Positions 1-13,250 are shown, counted from the first letter of the stretch. The stretch: 64,000 bases of DNA from Nymphaea colorata (GCF_008831285.2 NC_045149.1:10068417-10132416); one strand, 5' to 3'. The notes: a model not told the origin generated them from the letters alone. Numbers and translations are program-made.

Positions 1-3000
1 CTTACATTCACCAAGAACTCTATCATGACCTTCTTTCATTGCTCAATATTGATGCTGAGATAACAATGCATGTCCAATTTGATTGTAATGGATGTTGACT
101 ATTGGGATGATTTCTATTAGCAATTGACCGGCTTCCAATAGTTTTTGTTTCCATCCTTATCACGATACCAAGTGGTTTTTTTCAGCATGCACAATATTTA
201 ATTAGGCTCATTAATTCTTCATGGTAGGATCTGAGAATTTGCTTGCCTCTTCAAATGATTACTTGCCTTTACCACTCTCTTTCTGAGCCATGTCCAAAGA
301 CCTAATTTGTTTCTCCAAGATTGAGATTGAGCCATGGCAAAAGTTTGGTAAGTATATCAGCTATTAGGCTTTGATTGCTTCAAGGCATCTGGGTATGATA
401 GTTGGATATTCATATTATTAAATTCTTAATTTTATTAGGTCCAACTCTTCAAGTTCAGACTTGCATCGCCAACTTATTTTCACGTTTTTTTCATTTTTTT
501 GTTGCTGGGAAAGTCCCAAATTCCCCTTCATTTAGCGTCTTGCCATCAATTTTAGTTTAGGTTGAAACTATGGAGCTCCACAAAGATACATTTGCAATCC
601 GTTTCCTCATTATCAACTCATGGATATATGAATAGATATGCGCTTTATACTTTTATTTGCATAAATGCCTAGGATAGAGACATATATCACCATGTGTGGC
701 AATTGTCCACACAGTCCAATAAAATTCTGTTGTTATTTATTATTTGACACTAACGTTTTGTACACTTATATATAAAATGCCCCTCAAATATATGTTAATT
801 ACTCCTTAGTCAAAATCTGTCTGTCTTCACTACTGGTAAATGCTTGAATTCTCAAATTAAAATTCAATGACGACAAAGGCTTGTTGAAATTATACAAAAA
901 AAAAATGATATACTCTTCGCAGCTATGAGAAAATTAATGAAAGTGTGTGTTTGTGAATTTCTACTGTTAATGATTCTATTTCATGTGGTGCCATTGAAGA
1001 TATTTTCAGTAACACACAGCTTTTTGCATCAATAAAGCATCATGGTACTTGTATTGTGGTTAGAGCTCATGAGCTCATTGTATGAGACCTTAATATCAAT
1101 TCATTCATATATTGGGCTATCTTGCACCCTTGGTTGACATTAACCAGAAGCACTGTATATTTGTATATTTGCATCCTAAATCCGCATATATGTAAACACT
1201 TGCCTTAAGTTTGCACCTACGTCCCATCCAAATTATCCCATGTTTGCATTCAATTATGCATACTAGACCTGGTGGATAGATTTATCATGATTCAGTCGCA
1301 CGAATCGACTTTATTTTAGCCAACAGTATTTCCTAAAAATGTTACCATTTCATTTTCATTTTACTGCTTTTATTTAAAAGCAAAGACATACATATCTAGT
1401 CAACGTCTTGTTTAAGTAGATTTATCAGAAATTCATATGCATGTTCGTTGGAATATTTAATTTACTTGAAGTATCAATGAACAATCTTGGCTAGCTAGAT
1501 GGATTTCAATTCAATTTGAATGGAAGAAATTATTGTGCAAGTATGAGATCTCAAAATAGAGTGTAAATTAGGACATGATCAACATTTAGTATGTCTACTA
1601 AGGGATCCGACCAATCAATTATTAATTTGATTAATTCTCTAGCACTATACAAGCAGGTAGTGCTGCGGCTGTAGATTCACATTAACTTGGCCTTTATTGG
1701 CTGGATGCCAACATCAATTTGCATGAGTATGTAACTTCATGCTGCTCATATATGTTAAGGCCAACAAGATCTAGAGAAAATATGAAGATATTTTCAAAAA
1801 ATGGTGCTACCACAGAATAATTTGTGTGTATGCATGTAGAACAGGTGACTCAAGAATACTATCAATATTGTTATTAAAATCAGTCAGAGTCGCCTGATTC
1901 ATGAAGTCAAATAGGCTCTTTGATTCAAGCTAGTCAACAAATGGGTGTTTTCAAATGATTCGCTCAAATCAGCTGCAAATTGGCTGATTCAACTTGAATC
2001 GCCTGAATCAAATTTAAAAAAAATGGTGTTTTGGTTTTCTCCTTTTTTTTTTTGAAACAAGCTTTCTCAGAACTTGAAGTCAACTGCCTGGATGACCTTT
2101 TACCACCCACTTCAACACAAGTAGCATGCAGGTGGTGGGGGAATTGTGGTAGGTGTTAAAATGAAGCTTGTACTGAATGAACTTTCACAATTGCAATTAG
2201 AAAAGAAAATTAATTGCTAGCTTTCTTTTGAGATGATAATGTGGTCTTTAGCCAACTTTCATTTGATTCCTTTTAGTTTCAGTTAGACAATTGCAGCTCT
2301 ATTTTATGCTTTATGGAAGTTCAATCAATGTAATTAACCTCTAATATGTGATTTGGATATCATTAAGGGGCGCATTTGATATACTCAAAATCATGGAATT
2401 TTAGAACAAAAATGCTCAATTTAAGAAATTGGAATTATTAAACAAACATGGTATTTTGTTTTCGGAATTAGGAAATTAAAACCTGGAATTTTAATTTCAT
2501 TCCAATTTGAGGAGGAATTATGATTCTAGAGTTTTCATGATTGAAAGAGAGTGAAGGACTTGACAGCATGTGGACACATAGTTTAACCAATTTTTTTTCA
2601 ACTGCATAGAGGCAAAGACCTTTATTTTCCTAACTTATGATTTTTTTTCTTATGTATTTCTTTTCCATCATGTTTATGTGATGGAAATTATTGGAATAAA
2701 ACGGTTAGATTGTAAGGTCAGAGTTTGGTTTTTCAATTTAGGAAAATGGATTTGCAAAGAATTTAAAGAAGTTATTTGATTTGTTTCAATTTATGAGCAA
2801 GTGAAATATAGTTTTTTGCATTTATGCTTGTTTAATTGTTGGTAGGTGGATTTGCACTCAAGCACACATTGTCAAAGCAAAAGATGATAGTGAATGGTTG
2901 CTATTTTTTGGTGCAACATACTTCGTTTAATTGGGTTCTTAAATATTGAACAACTGTTAGACTAATTAGTCTCATTACATTTGTTTGCACTTGTTAATTG

Positions 3001-3594
3001 GAGTATTTGTTTACAAGTGTATGGTTAAGTAAATTATGGCTTTGTAATCTACATTTTTAAAAAGAATATACTAGGAGATTTGTATTAAGTTTTAAATATT
3101 GAAGTTTGCCCTAAAACGAAAATAGTTTTGCACAAGCACTCATAAAGGGGCTATAAAGTTGACAATTTGAAGTTAGAAAATATGAAATTTTAAAGATTTT
3201 CTTTGATGATCAAAGATAGTTATAACTTACATTTGATATTGACTTGAAATGTCATTATGTTGTTGACGTTAAATATGATTTTTTTAATGAGAAAAAGGCC
3301 AAACAATTGATATTAAGAAAAAAGTTAGCTATCAATGATCACTGTAAGGGCTGCTTAAGGATGGTCGCTTATATGAATGGATGATTGCAAATGTAGATAT
3401 GGAAGGGCATGAATTAGATTTCATGACATTTCTGAATTGGTTAATATATTTTCAAATTAAAATGCTTGAAATGGATATGTAAAGATCATATGATGATAAA
3501 AACTTTGCCGCTTCCTGCACATGGCTGGCAACTCCCACAAAAGGTGCCATTGATAAATAACTAATGGTGGAACACCATGTTCTATGCAATAGTT
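1..3594. other. AT-rich intergenic DNA, no gene seen
   Basis: No frame of useful length or recognisable protein was found on either strand. The stretch around 1,880-2,020 holds short degenerate repeats built on 'gattcgcctgaatca'. Around 2,365-2,530 there is a diffuse element rich in 'ggaattttaatttcattcc', which looks like old MITE debris. Around 690-720 a 'gtgtggcaattgtccacac' palindrome resembles the core of the hAT-like MITEs described elsewhere in the window. Confidence 0.5.
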
Positions 3595-3930
3595 CAAATT
3601 CTTTTTACTTAGCATTCTTCCAAAGTCTTGAAAAATATAGAATGAGTTAGCCTTTGTCTCATTGGTAGTCATCCTTTTGGTCAACCTTTCAAATGGGGGA
3701 CCAAGTACATTAATTTGTTCCTAGATTTTCTATAGCAAGTAATATGGGAAGAGCTAGCAAATTTTTTATATTTATCATTTTTTCAAGTTGTTGAAAAATT
3801 GTAGAACGAGTTTCTCCTTGTCTCAATGGAACCCATTCTATTGGCCAAAATTTTCATATGGTGGACCGAGAACAATTTGTTCCCAGATCTGCTATACCAA
3901 CTATTTTAAAAAAGCTATGAAATGAGATCT
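3595..3930. repeat. Diverged tandem duplication, unit about 170 bp
   Basis: The blocks at about 3,595-3,760 and 3,765-3,930 match in order. Both contain a 'tcttgaaaaat/gttgaaaaat' start, 'tagaatgag/tagaacgag', 'tgtctcattgg/tgtctcaatgg', 'gggggaccaagta/ggtggaccgagaa', and 'aatttgttcc...tctatagcaa/aatttgttcc...gctatacca'. The copies have many differences, so the duplication is old. No protein was recognised in it. Confidence 0.55.
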
Positions 3931-5284
3931 CAAGCTCTATTTGAGACTCTAATGGTAGCTCTTTCAAAAATTAATAATAGAATATATATCATAAAGTTCA
4001 AGTATCATGCCATAGAACATTGATTTTAGATTATTTTTTAGTTAGACCATTAGGACAATTCTCTTCTAGGAGGCATTAAAATCTATCTCTTTCGTAATAA
4101 GAAATAGAGTTTCACATTTTATGCTTATCTAGACAATAAAACATATCTTTTTGTTTAGTGACCTTGGTTTGATTATTATTTCTCGAGTTGAGTCAGTCTC
4201 ATCACTAAACAACAAATGGTTATTTGTAATTTGTTCTACAGTTTTCGTTGACAATTTTTATTGAAACTTAAAAACGTCTTTATAAAGGGTGCATTACTAT
4301 GTTGTTAAGATTTTATCTTTTATTTACTTTTGTCTGCTGTTATACATTGTGTATGTTCTATTTCATACATGTCCTACTTTATTCACTAGTGAACTTATAT
4401 GATGGCATGAGATTTTGAAAAGTTCATTGTGTCCATCTTTTGACTTTCTTGTGATGTCCTTGCCATCTTTTGCATGTTGTATTTGTCTATATTCCTCATG
4501 GCATATTTTTTTTGTTTTTGATGTTATTAATCAAGGCATATGAATGTATTGCTGAATACAAGATAATCATGTACAAGTGAAACGTCTCATTGGTAAGCTC
4601 CTCACTCAAGAGTCAAAGTTCATATATGTCAGCATGAAGGGCAACAATGAGAATATTAACTAAAGTTTTTTGGGTTTTATGTTTAATTGTTTAAGTGGGT
4701 ACCAACTTTTTGCAAAACTTTATTGAAAATTAATCCAAATAGTGTAATCATATGTACCAAGGGTTGGAACGACAATTGATTCTAAAATACATTTGTTTCT
4801 TATGGAAGATGCATTTAGAGATATGATGATGCTTTAGAAGAAACAATTTATGTAATTGGGTTTTTTTAATTTGGAAAGTATAGGGTTAATCATTAGTGCT
4901 TTCATAAGTTAGAAAGGAATAAAAACTTTCACTAGAATGTAATATACATGTGAAGACATAAACACAAGAAAATTGGAGGTGGTTATTTAGGTTTTACATG
5001 TAACATGTTAAATTAATAATATGCATGCCATTACTATAAATTCATATATTAGGTGAAAATTTTCAATTTTTTTATTTTTATGAACAAAAATTATCAATGT
5101 AAGCTTTGTGCATTAATGAAAGTAAAATATGACTCTTTATATAGTCTTATTATGTAAAACTAATATAATGACTTTGTATAGTTGATGGGTTCTGCACATG
5201 TTTAAAAATCTTAAAAGTGAACTCCTTGGGAGTGGACTACATGAATTTTTCATGATTATAACATAGATAGAAGAAGGTCCATAA
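3931..5284. other. Intergenic DNA, no gene seen
   Basis: AT-rich sequence with no usable frame. It lies directly upstream of a transposase-like scrap and may be the eroded rest of that element. No coding homology could be read. Confidence 0.4.
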
Positions 5285-5530
5285 TCAAAATGCAATGAAC
5301 AATATCAAAGGAGTTCAAGATTATTCATGGGCATGGTTGAATTATGTAGTGAGATACTTTTGTGGATGTGATGATAGTGAATCTAACTACAATAATATGA
5401 GTGAATCTTTGAATAGTGTGATAAATTGATATAGATCACTTTAATTATTGATATGATTGTAGAAATCAAAACAGATCATATTATGGCAATGTTGGAGAAA
5501 ATAAGGTCGAATGCAAGCTATTAGTAAGAT
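5285..5530 (+). mobile_element. MULE (Mutator-like) transposase scrap
   Basis: The plus strand from about 5,311 reads W-A-W-L-N-Y-V-V-R-Y-F and then N-N-M-S-E-S-L-N-S-V-I-N before a stop at about 5,427. In another frame it continues as MAMLEKIR at about 5,480. This order matches the end of the MULE transposase domain, where an aromatic stretch is followed by NNxxESFN and then by 'MLExIR'. The frame is broken by stop codons and a shift, so it is a dead fragment. The rest of the transposase and the terminal inverted repeats were not found. Confidence 0.5.
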
Positions 5531-6550
5531 GGGGTTCTACATAAAATAAAGACACATAATGATAAGTGACATGATGAATGACACAAATGTGTATCGTCAC
5601 ATTGTTGGCAGGTGATCAATAGATCATTGTTATATGAGTTTGTTTACTTTTACTGTTAATAGTTTTTTATTTGATTAGCATTATTTGCACATGTATGTGT
5701 TGCAAACGAGAAAGAATATGTAATAGTAGTACAATGCATTTGATTGAACATGAGTGTACAATAATTAACAACTTAATTGCATACCATGCAACTATTATCA
5801 AGTCATTATTGGAAATTTAAATAGTGATGATCATGAAGCATGTATAGATGTTTAGTTCTAATTGCTGCTTAAAAGAAAATGCATGTAAGGATGATCCATG
5901 TTTTACTTAATAGATGATGACAAGTAGAAGATTCATAAATTTTACCTCTTGATACAACAAAATGCATATTATAGATCATATAAATTTTCCGTAGTTCAAA
6001 TTTGGCTTTAGGTTCTACTAGTGTATGTTATAATTTTAAATTTGTTTCGCATCACACCTTGAACTTGAATATTCATTACGCTACCTTGAACTTGAATATT
6101 CATCACGCTACCTAAAATAACTGTAGTTTGTGCTATGTGTGGCTCAAATTAATAACTCTTCTTTTTCTCATCATAATATCATGATCACACATACATTATT
6201 GTTTTAACTAACACTTCATTGAAAAAACAATCTTAATTAAACAATATCTACTTCTGTTAGACAAATAAATTCACTGAATGTTTTATTCAACTATGACTAG
6301 CATATGTTGATGTTTGACATATGTATGAACTTCTACTGCATGCCTTATTATCTACCTACTTAAGTTGATTATAATGATCTCCCAAATTACAAAAGACACA
6401 CACACAAATAATGACAATAAATGTTTAATCTGAATATAAAGTACAAGCAAAGCCAAACATTTTGCCTAGCCACTTTCCTTATCTTGTCAAGGCATTTCTT
6501 TTATGATTTAAAGCTAAATCTTCTCCCATTCTTCTATGCATATAAAAGCA
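5531..6550. other. Intergenic DNA with a 27 bp direct repeat
   Basis: No gene was seen. Two adjacent 27 bp units lie at 6,056-6,082 and 6,083-6,109 and differ at one base (attcattacgct versus attcatcacgct). Confidence 0.6.
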
Positions 6551-6626
6551 CAAGTTGACAAAGCTCATGCAAAGACAGGGTTGAATTTGAATTCAACCTT
6601 GTCTTTGCATTAGCCTTGTCATCTTG
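6551..6626. repeat. Near-perfect 76 bp palindrome (hairpin)
   Basis: The left arm 'caagttgacaaagctcatgc' continues to a centre at 'gaatttgaattc'. The right arm reads back as its near-perfect reverse complement, ending 'gccttgtcatcttg'. The arms are about 37 bases with only a few mismatches and almost no loop. A transcript through it would fold into a long stem. It could be a solo foldback MITE or a small-RNA precursor. The sequence alone does not decide. Confidence 0.85.
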
Positions 6627-7577
6627 TATGGTTGTAGGAAAAATAAATTAATATAACTGAGACTCCACTTCATACAAACAATGAACATACCTACGCTTAG
6701 CTAAATTATGAAAAGTTGTCCTAATTCCACCACTTAGACTAACCAAAAGGTTTAATAATTAAATGGTTTTACCATATTTCATTTTTAATATCTACAAATG
6801 ATCCAAATCAAATTAAAATTGCAATTAGTCTCAAGTCAAGTTCAAGAATCAATGTTAAAAATATTAAATTTACACTCAAACATCTTAACTAGTTAGCTTG
6901 AATAATTGGATCGAATTAAGATTGTATAGGCATTGAACCTTGCATAAAACTTTTCTATGAAATAACATTTATTCAATATTCACAGAGTCTCTACTAGATT
7001 TTTGATTTTTTAACATTACCAAGGACAACATTTTAGGTAAAATTGATGCATAAATTTGAGTCATCCATATCATGATTTCAATGAATTCTATTATGAAAAT
7101 ACATGCATTAATTTATCTTTTCTACTTCACCCTAGCTACTTATCACATGCTTCTTTAAGATTTATCAAATTGTGGGGCATCAATCTCAAATATAGACTGC
7201 CCTTGAATTTCATGTTTAACATGATGTTTTTTGTTTGGAAAAGAGGAAAAAAGTATTATAGTTAAACCACAAACCTCTTCTTTAACTAATCCAATAGTGA
7301 AAAATAACTTCTTTGTCTCATTGAACTCTAGTAATAAACAATGTTAGCTAGCATTAGTTGTTTTAATGGTGTGTTTGTAATTGTACTACAAATTAAACAC
7401 TTATTAGAATAAACAGTTAATCTTATTCCTAAATAAGTAATGCATAAAATCAAGCAACCACTTGAAAAATGAAAAGAAAAACAAACCAAGATGTAACACT
7501 TAGAAAAAAAAAGGAAAAGAAACCTAGGTTCAACAATTAAAAAACCAACTTGTTATTTCATAAACCAACCAAGATGC
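6627..7577. other. Intergenic DNA, no gene seen
   Basis: AT-rich, with only chance short frames on both strands. No repeat or domain was recognised. Confidence 0.4.
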
Positions 7578-7755
7578 CAGTGGCATAACTACGTGTGAGC
7601 TTATGTGGATAGTTGCCAACACAGACCTACATAATTTATTGTTATTTTCATATAAGTTCTTGCACATAATTTAATTTGTTACATATTAGTGCCCCATAAA
7701 TTTAAGATTCCTTACATTAGTAACCTTCAATTATAAGTTTCTAGCTCTGCCACTA
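7578..7755. mobile_element. hAT-type MITE with 8 bp target-site duplication
   Basis: The element starts 'cagtggcataacta' and ends 'tagctctgccacta', which form imperfect terminal inverted repeats of the CAGNGGCGGAGC type usual for hAT elements. It is flanked by caagatgc on the left and caaggtgc on the right, an 8 bp target-site duplication with one mismatch, the length hAT transposases make. It has no coding capacity. Related copies lie at 40,171-40,324 and, less clearly, 43,333-43,438. Confidence 0.75.
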
Positions 7756-8689
7756 CAAGGTGCTAACAATGATGTTTAAGAACACCTATAATGTGAACAA
7801 AAAATATACCTATTATATGGTAGAGAGATTAGAGAGTAAATCTCCAAGGGCCTAAGAAGAGATTATCTTTCATACAAAAATATATCATGGTGGAAACATG
7901 ATTAATTATTGTTGATAGACAAATAGTACCACCATGATGAACAAAAAAAAATTCACACACTTCCCAAATGGTTAGACAAAATTCGAAGAGACAAGTGTGC
8001 CAAATAATCATCCATTTATTGTTTTTCATTAAGCAGCATGGGCCATAAAATAAGTCACAAAAGATGAAATTGGGCACTAGATTCAGTAATGGAGTAGCCC
8101 AGGTGGTTGATACAAAGTATTGGATAAAGTTACATGCCTAAACGAGGTGTTGCATCAACTCTTGTTGAAGTAAACAGTAAGGATAATGGCCTATTATATG
8201 GAAACCAATCTTTTAAGAACTTCTAAGGTTTGCACTCTTTCAAAATATAGACTACAAGTGCTCAAGCAGTAGGATGATATCTATTACGCCAATCACTTTC
8301 TTAGGCAACCAATAATTTAAATACTAAAGATGTACTTTCCCATAAGTTGACCATTGGGGTAGCGATTGAGTGACATTTGTGTCTGCTAAATTTGATTGAC
8401 AATTGCAATTCATGTCTCACTAGTATGAGAAGCAAGTCTAGGATTGGTACTGATGTAAATCCTCAAATCTGTGATAGTGATGTCAATTGGTTATTATGGA
8501 AATAGCCTAAGCTTCATCATTGATAAAGAGACAATCAGGTACTAAGGAGTAAAGTTCTGTCCCTTGAATATAGCTTTGGAATGCCAAAACCGCCTCTAGT
8601 TAAAGGCATTGAAGCAATATGCCATGACAATACATGCTTCTAGTTTGTGGTGGTTACCCCATTTCAAGGAAATGGGTCAGCAATGAAAT
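7756..8689. other. Intergenic DNA, no gene seen
   Basis: There is an 82-residue minus-strand frame at 7,829-8,077, but it resembles no known protein and shows no coding signal. Nothing else was recognised. The 3' part of the adjacent LINE may reach into this stretch. Confidence 0.35.
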
Positions 8690-10760
8690 GAATTTTTTTG
8701 TCCACAATTCTTGGAATAGGTGAGATAATGCAATTGATTATGGTAATTTGTTCAGCTAATGAAAGATATCTTACTTTCCAACTTTATACTCTTGCTTGCA
8801 ACTTTAAGATAACTGGATCCCGAATATTTGCTTCCGTTGAGAAACATGAGTGGCAGACCAAGGTATTTAATCAAAAGTTGGCTGATCAAGTAACCAAATA
8901 TTTGATCAACATCATGTTTTGCATTTTCATCTGCACTAAACAAATATAAGGTGGATTTTTTCTTCATTAACAATACCTAGCTGCACTTGAGTGAGTTAAA
9001 TACCTTTAGAGTCACATACACTTGCTGTCATTTATGGAGTAGTTGCATGACCAAACAAAAGAATATTATTTTTATAGTGAAAGATCAACATCAAGCATGT
9101 TGGAAAAGGTAATGGAGTGAGAATTTAAGCATTAACAACTATTTCCAATCACATGACCCGACCTTCAAACACCATTGAATAGCATCAAAGACAAGGGGCA
9201 CTCTTGTCTAACTCCAGTCATGATTTTGAATAAATTTTTTATTTCTCCATTTATGCATAAGACACTAATGAATGACAAGTCAACTTTTGGATCTATTTTA
9301 GCCATTGATCTCCAAATTGCATGTATTACATAATCTGAAATAAGAATTCCCAAGATATAGAGTCAAAACTTTGGTAAGATCAACCTTTTAACATATAAAA
9401 AGGAGCCCAAGTGAAGGCCATTGAATGTGCAATTCCGAAGTGACTACACATTGATTATGGATATAGTGGCCTAGAATGAAAACCTTTTGTACTTATGATA
9501 TCAAGTGAGAGAGAAGTGAGTGATGTCAATTTACCAACACTGTTGTTGTATCCACTGGTCACATTATTAAGAGAAATGGGTCATAAAGAGGTGATATATA
9601 TGCAATCTGATCTCCTTTAGATAAGAAAAATTTAACGAGTCCATGAGGTAGTCAACTTGCATTGTGATGAAGTTATGTAAACATAAAAAGCAAGTCGAAC
9701 TTGACATCCTACCAAAACCATTTGAAGAAATCGTTGGAAAAACCATTGCTACCCATCACATTAAGATCAGATAGTTGTTTTATTGCTGCAGCCTCAAAAA
9801 ACATGACTTGTAGTTGTTCTACTTGATAAGGAGAAAGCTGATTGAAACTGAGGAACTAATGGTGACTGAATAGCTCAAAAGTTAAAAAGATTACCAAAAT
9901 AATTTTTCATTTCAAGGAGCACTTCAGCTTCTTATAGGACCCAACCATTGATGGTCAATAATGAAATCTATTACGCTCAAAACTGATAGGTGGCTTGTTT
10001 ATGAAGGAAGCAAATATTAGTGTCTTCAAAGAAATCATTTGGCAACAATAATGTAATGTTACTGTGCTATATATCTTTCTCAAAAATTGGGGTATATTCA
10101 TGAAACACGTTCAAAAGTATGCTATGAATCTACCCTAATTTTTTAAGTAGATACATGAAACTATAACATTCTATTAATGTTGCCAATTAGCCCTAAAGTG
10201 TAACTTGCACCATTTTACTTTCTCCCTAGTTCTCCATTCCCAGCAAATTTGATTCAAAACTTCTTGTATCAAGAGGTGTCCCTGAGTTTGGATGGTTTGC
10301 AACATAGGTTTTGCTCCCCAAGATTTCTTAGAATGTACAAGACAACAACACTATCAGTCTTGATATATTTGGCTAGGTGTTCTGTCTTAGTTAGGGTTTT
10401 CATTGCAGCATAAGGTTACGAAGCTGGGCCTGACCAAAATCACGAAACCATTTGACAAAACTGTTTTTCTATCAACCATTAGTGCTCAAAGTGAAATGGT
10501 CTTCCTCTCTTGAATATATTATCATGTGTGATTAATAAGCTCAAGTGGTCTAATGATGTATGCATTGCTACAAACACCATGATGTCTAGCAATTCTTCCT
10601 TGAAGCCTATATTGATATGACCTTGTCAAGTGTTCATAGGCAAGGTTGGGTCCTATTATTTGACCATGTACAGTGTTCCCCAACAACTAATTGGTTCTCT
10701 TCAATGAAGCCTTGAAGGACTACTTGGAAACAACCCACCATATCAGTTTATTGGAATAAC
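8690..10760 (-). mobile_element. Degraded LINE (L1-type non-LTR retrotransposon), endonuclease to reverse transcriptase
   Basis: Read on the minus strand, L1 domains appear in the right order but in broken frames. About 10,700-10,470 holds endonuclease C-terminal traces (TWSNN, then an R-x-DHF-like block). About 10,030-9,900 holds the 'DTNICFLHKQA' block that precedes the polymerase in plant L1 elements. About 9,820-9,670 reads MGSNGFSNDFFKWFW, matching the 'GPDGFxxxFFQxFW' motif. 9,353-9,165 holds INGEIKNLFKIMTGVRQECPLS, a changed 'GxRQGDPLSP' motif. 8,973-8,752 holds KYLGLPLMF, the 'KYLGVPL' motif of the thumb region. No intact frame remains and the ends are not defined. In plant L1 elements these domains copy RNA into DNA at a nicked target. 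Confidence 0.75.
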
Positions 10761-12353
10761 TTGGTTCCAACATACAAATAAAATAAGATATAGAAAGGTG
10801 GAGGCCATGTAATTGACAAGCACATAGAGAGATCTAGCCACAATTCTTTCAATTGATGAGAAGTGTACGGACCATAAAAAAATGTAATGGATAATGTGTT
10901 CTCTCTTTGATTAATGCACTATGTAGTAACTGAAAAAATTTCAACATCAACAATAGAAGTATGTATCAAAGAGTGCCAAAATACAAGGATGACTCCTTTA
11001 TAACCATCTGATGGCTTAAAACTGTCACACCACAACTCATTGACATATCTAATAAAGTAGTTCTTCATCTCGGATTCCAAGAGAACAATTGATTGAGTTG
11101 AGAGGTCCTGATAATATTAGCCACATATAATCTCTTCTTGTGTGGAGGCCCAAATATACTGTCACAACTACATTAGGGTTAGATTGCCTATGGTTTGACG
11201 ATGAAGCACTAGCTAGAGTCTGGTTCTGAGGTCTACTACATAGGAGCTTAAGCCAATTGAGTATAGAGAAACCTACAATGAGTTCAAGGCTTGTGGAATA
11301 GAGGCTTCTAATTTAGCACACAAATTATAGACAGCTAATTGAGTAAAGAGGTGGAGAAGCAAGGTCAATCAGAGATAGAGGTGATGGTATTGAGCCACAA
11401 ATACAAAAAATTTAGGCAAAACATGAGAGGGTCTAATGATGCGAGGTTTAGGTGGAATGTGAGGCAAAAAAAGGGTGTGGGCAAGAGAATTAACCGACTA
11501 AGTGAGAGGTGACATGCTCAGACACATGCAAGAAGGTGGTAGAAAATGAAAAAGGAAAAAGTAAGGATAAGGTTCTCTGAGGGAAAGTTTGTGCAATGAT
11601 AGTTCTAGAACTTGGTTGGCCAGTGAATTACGCCTAGAGAAAGGTCCTTATGGGGAATATAAAGCTAACTATTGCACATCACAATTAGTGTAGATAAGAA
11701 GATAAAAGCATCATTTGATTGCACCAGATGATGAAGCATGTGTCTGGAAGGCGACATGTTGGAATTTCAAATTGTTACTTAAAGTTCAGTGGAGTGACTA
11801 TTGGTCTTCCAACATAAGTTGAAGTTCCTACATGAGTTGTCTTTGTGGGTACCTGAAGTGGAATCCAAAATCATTGATATAAACAACTTGAGTTTTAATA
11901 GACGCATCCTCCATTGATGTAATTTCAGAAATTTGATTGAATGAAACTCTAGATCAAATGCAGAGATCTAAGATCTAATACTAGGTGTTTTCCAATGAGT
12001 AGCTTGTGGCGAACGTAGATGGACCTGGTACGAATTATTTTTCTCTTGTCCACACTAAGAGCTTGAATCAATGGTGAAAATGCTGTAAGATGCACACAAC
12101 ACCAATCACCAACATGCAAGAGCGGTTTTGAAAGCTCATGTTGAAGAGATGAAGTCCAAGATAGCCAATAGTGGGGACACTTTTCTATCTCTAAAGGAAG
12201 GGTTAGCTTGTCAGATGAACGTTGTCCAATGCTATTGAAGTGAGGACAGAGATACTGGTCCTCCTCCCGAGCAATGTGTTTGAAAGACATCCCCTAATTG
12301 AGAATTGGCTACAGATGATGCCATCCCCACATATATATATATATATATATATA
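10761..12353. other. Probable eroded LINE 5' part and intergenic DNA
   Basis: This lies where the 5' part of the upstream LINE (minus strand) would be expected. The 113-residue minus frame at 11,949-12,290 has no recognisable domain. No gene call is supported. A (TA)n run occupies 12,330-12,352. Confidence 0.35.
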
Positions 12354-12380
12354 ATGTTTTAGTAATCTTGAATTCCTTCT

Positions 12381-12451
<71 letters not shown>

Positions 12452-12488
12452 AGAGAGAGAGAGAAGGAATTCAAGATTACTAAAACAT
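12354..12488. repeat. Foldback: 25 bp unique arms around (CT)n(TA)n(GA)n
   Basis: The left arm 12,354-12,378 begins atgttttagtaatcttg. The right arm 12,464-12,488 ends caagattactaaaacat. The two are exact reverse complements over 25 bases. Between them lie a (TC)n run to 12,405, a (TA)n run to 12,448 and a (GA)n run. These also pair, so the whole 135 bp can form one almost uninterrupted hairpin. The short frames seen here on both strands are repeat artefacts. Confidence 0.9.
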
Positions 12489-12489
12489 C

Positions 12490-13250
12490 ATTCCAATGAG
12501 AGGTTGGAAGCTTACAACGTCATACATGACCAGATGACAAAAGCAAAAGAAGGTCCATCTAACCGCCAAATCGAACTATGCATGGTGGGAAGCATATTTA
12601 CGAGTGAGAAGTGCTACATCAAAAAGGATATCAAGCCCCATTTCCCTGATATCTACCTTATTTATGTCCATGAAAAACTATATCATTTCGAACCAGACAA
12701 GTTGTCTTCCAGGTAGGGTCGAACCAGGTCCTCCATAAAATGTGTTCATTCTTATGATGGTGCAACTAAGGGGCACCAAGCATGATATCCATTAACAGTG
12801 ATTCTTCCTTAATGTCAATGTTCATAGGCTGGTGCCAAGTATTGTCGAGTAATGCTTGCATGATTGAACATTTCCGAAAAAGGTGAACAACATCTTCTTC
12901 TCCTTTGTGATAAAGCAGGCACATGCTGGGAAGTGGAAACCAATTCTCTTAAGGTTCACTCCAACCTGAATGAATTCTTTCAAGCAAAATCAGCCATGCC
13001 AAATACTTGGATCTTGGCGTACGTCCCGGCTTGCAAATGAACATCATTTGGAAAAATATGGACGCCTGGGGCTAATAAAGAGGTATAGACACGTAATGTA
13101 AAGAACTTGCCTTCTGGTGACATCATCGATTGGAACATGCTATTGCCCTCTGTCATAAAGTCGTCTCTGTCCTGGAAATAGTTGAACGGTTTCATCCATG
13201 AGCTCCATAAATTGGATTTGTTCCCCACCAATCTTAAAGGGTCCCTCAAA
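12490..13250 (-). mobile_element. LINE 3' fragment with zf-RVT domain
   Basis: On the minus strand, 13,249-12,980 encodes an 89-residue frame with GKFFTLRVYTSLL, like the 'GxFSVxSxYxxL' segment after plant L1 reverse transcriptases. After a break, about 12,945-12,770 reads LPSMCLLYHKGEEDVVHLFRKC, the zf-RVT pattern CxLCxxxxExxxHLFxxC. About 12,700-12,660 gives RNDIVFHGHK, matching the 'WKxRNxxIFxG' tail. The frame is broken between the segments. It is a second element, because its 3' end lies upstream of the 5' part of the LINE at 8.7-10.8 kb. Confidence 0.75.

Noticed and set aside
11949-12290. 113-residue minus-strand frame, possibly LINE ORF1
   Set aside because: It has no zinc-knuckle or other ORF1 motif, and its position alone is not enough.
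12232-12499. Frames with long YIYIYI and RERERE runs
   Set aside because: They are translations of (TA)n and (GA)n microsatellite inside a hairpin.
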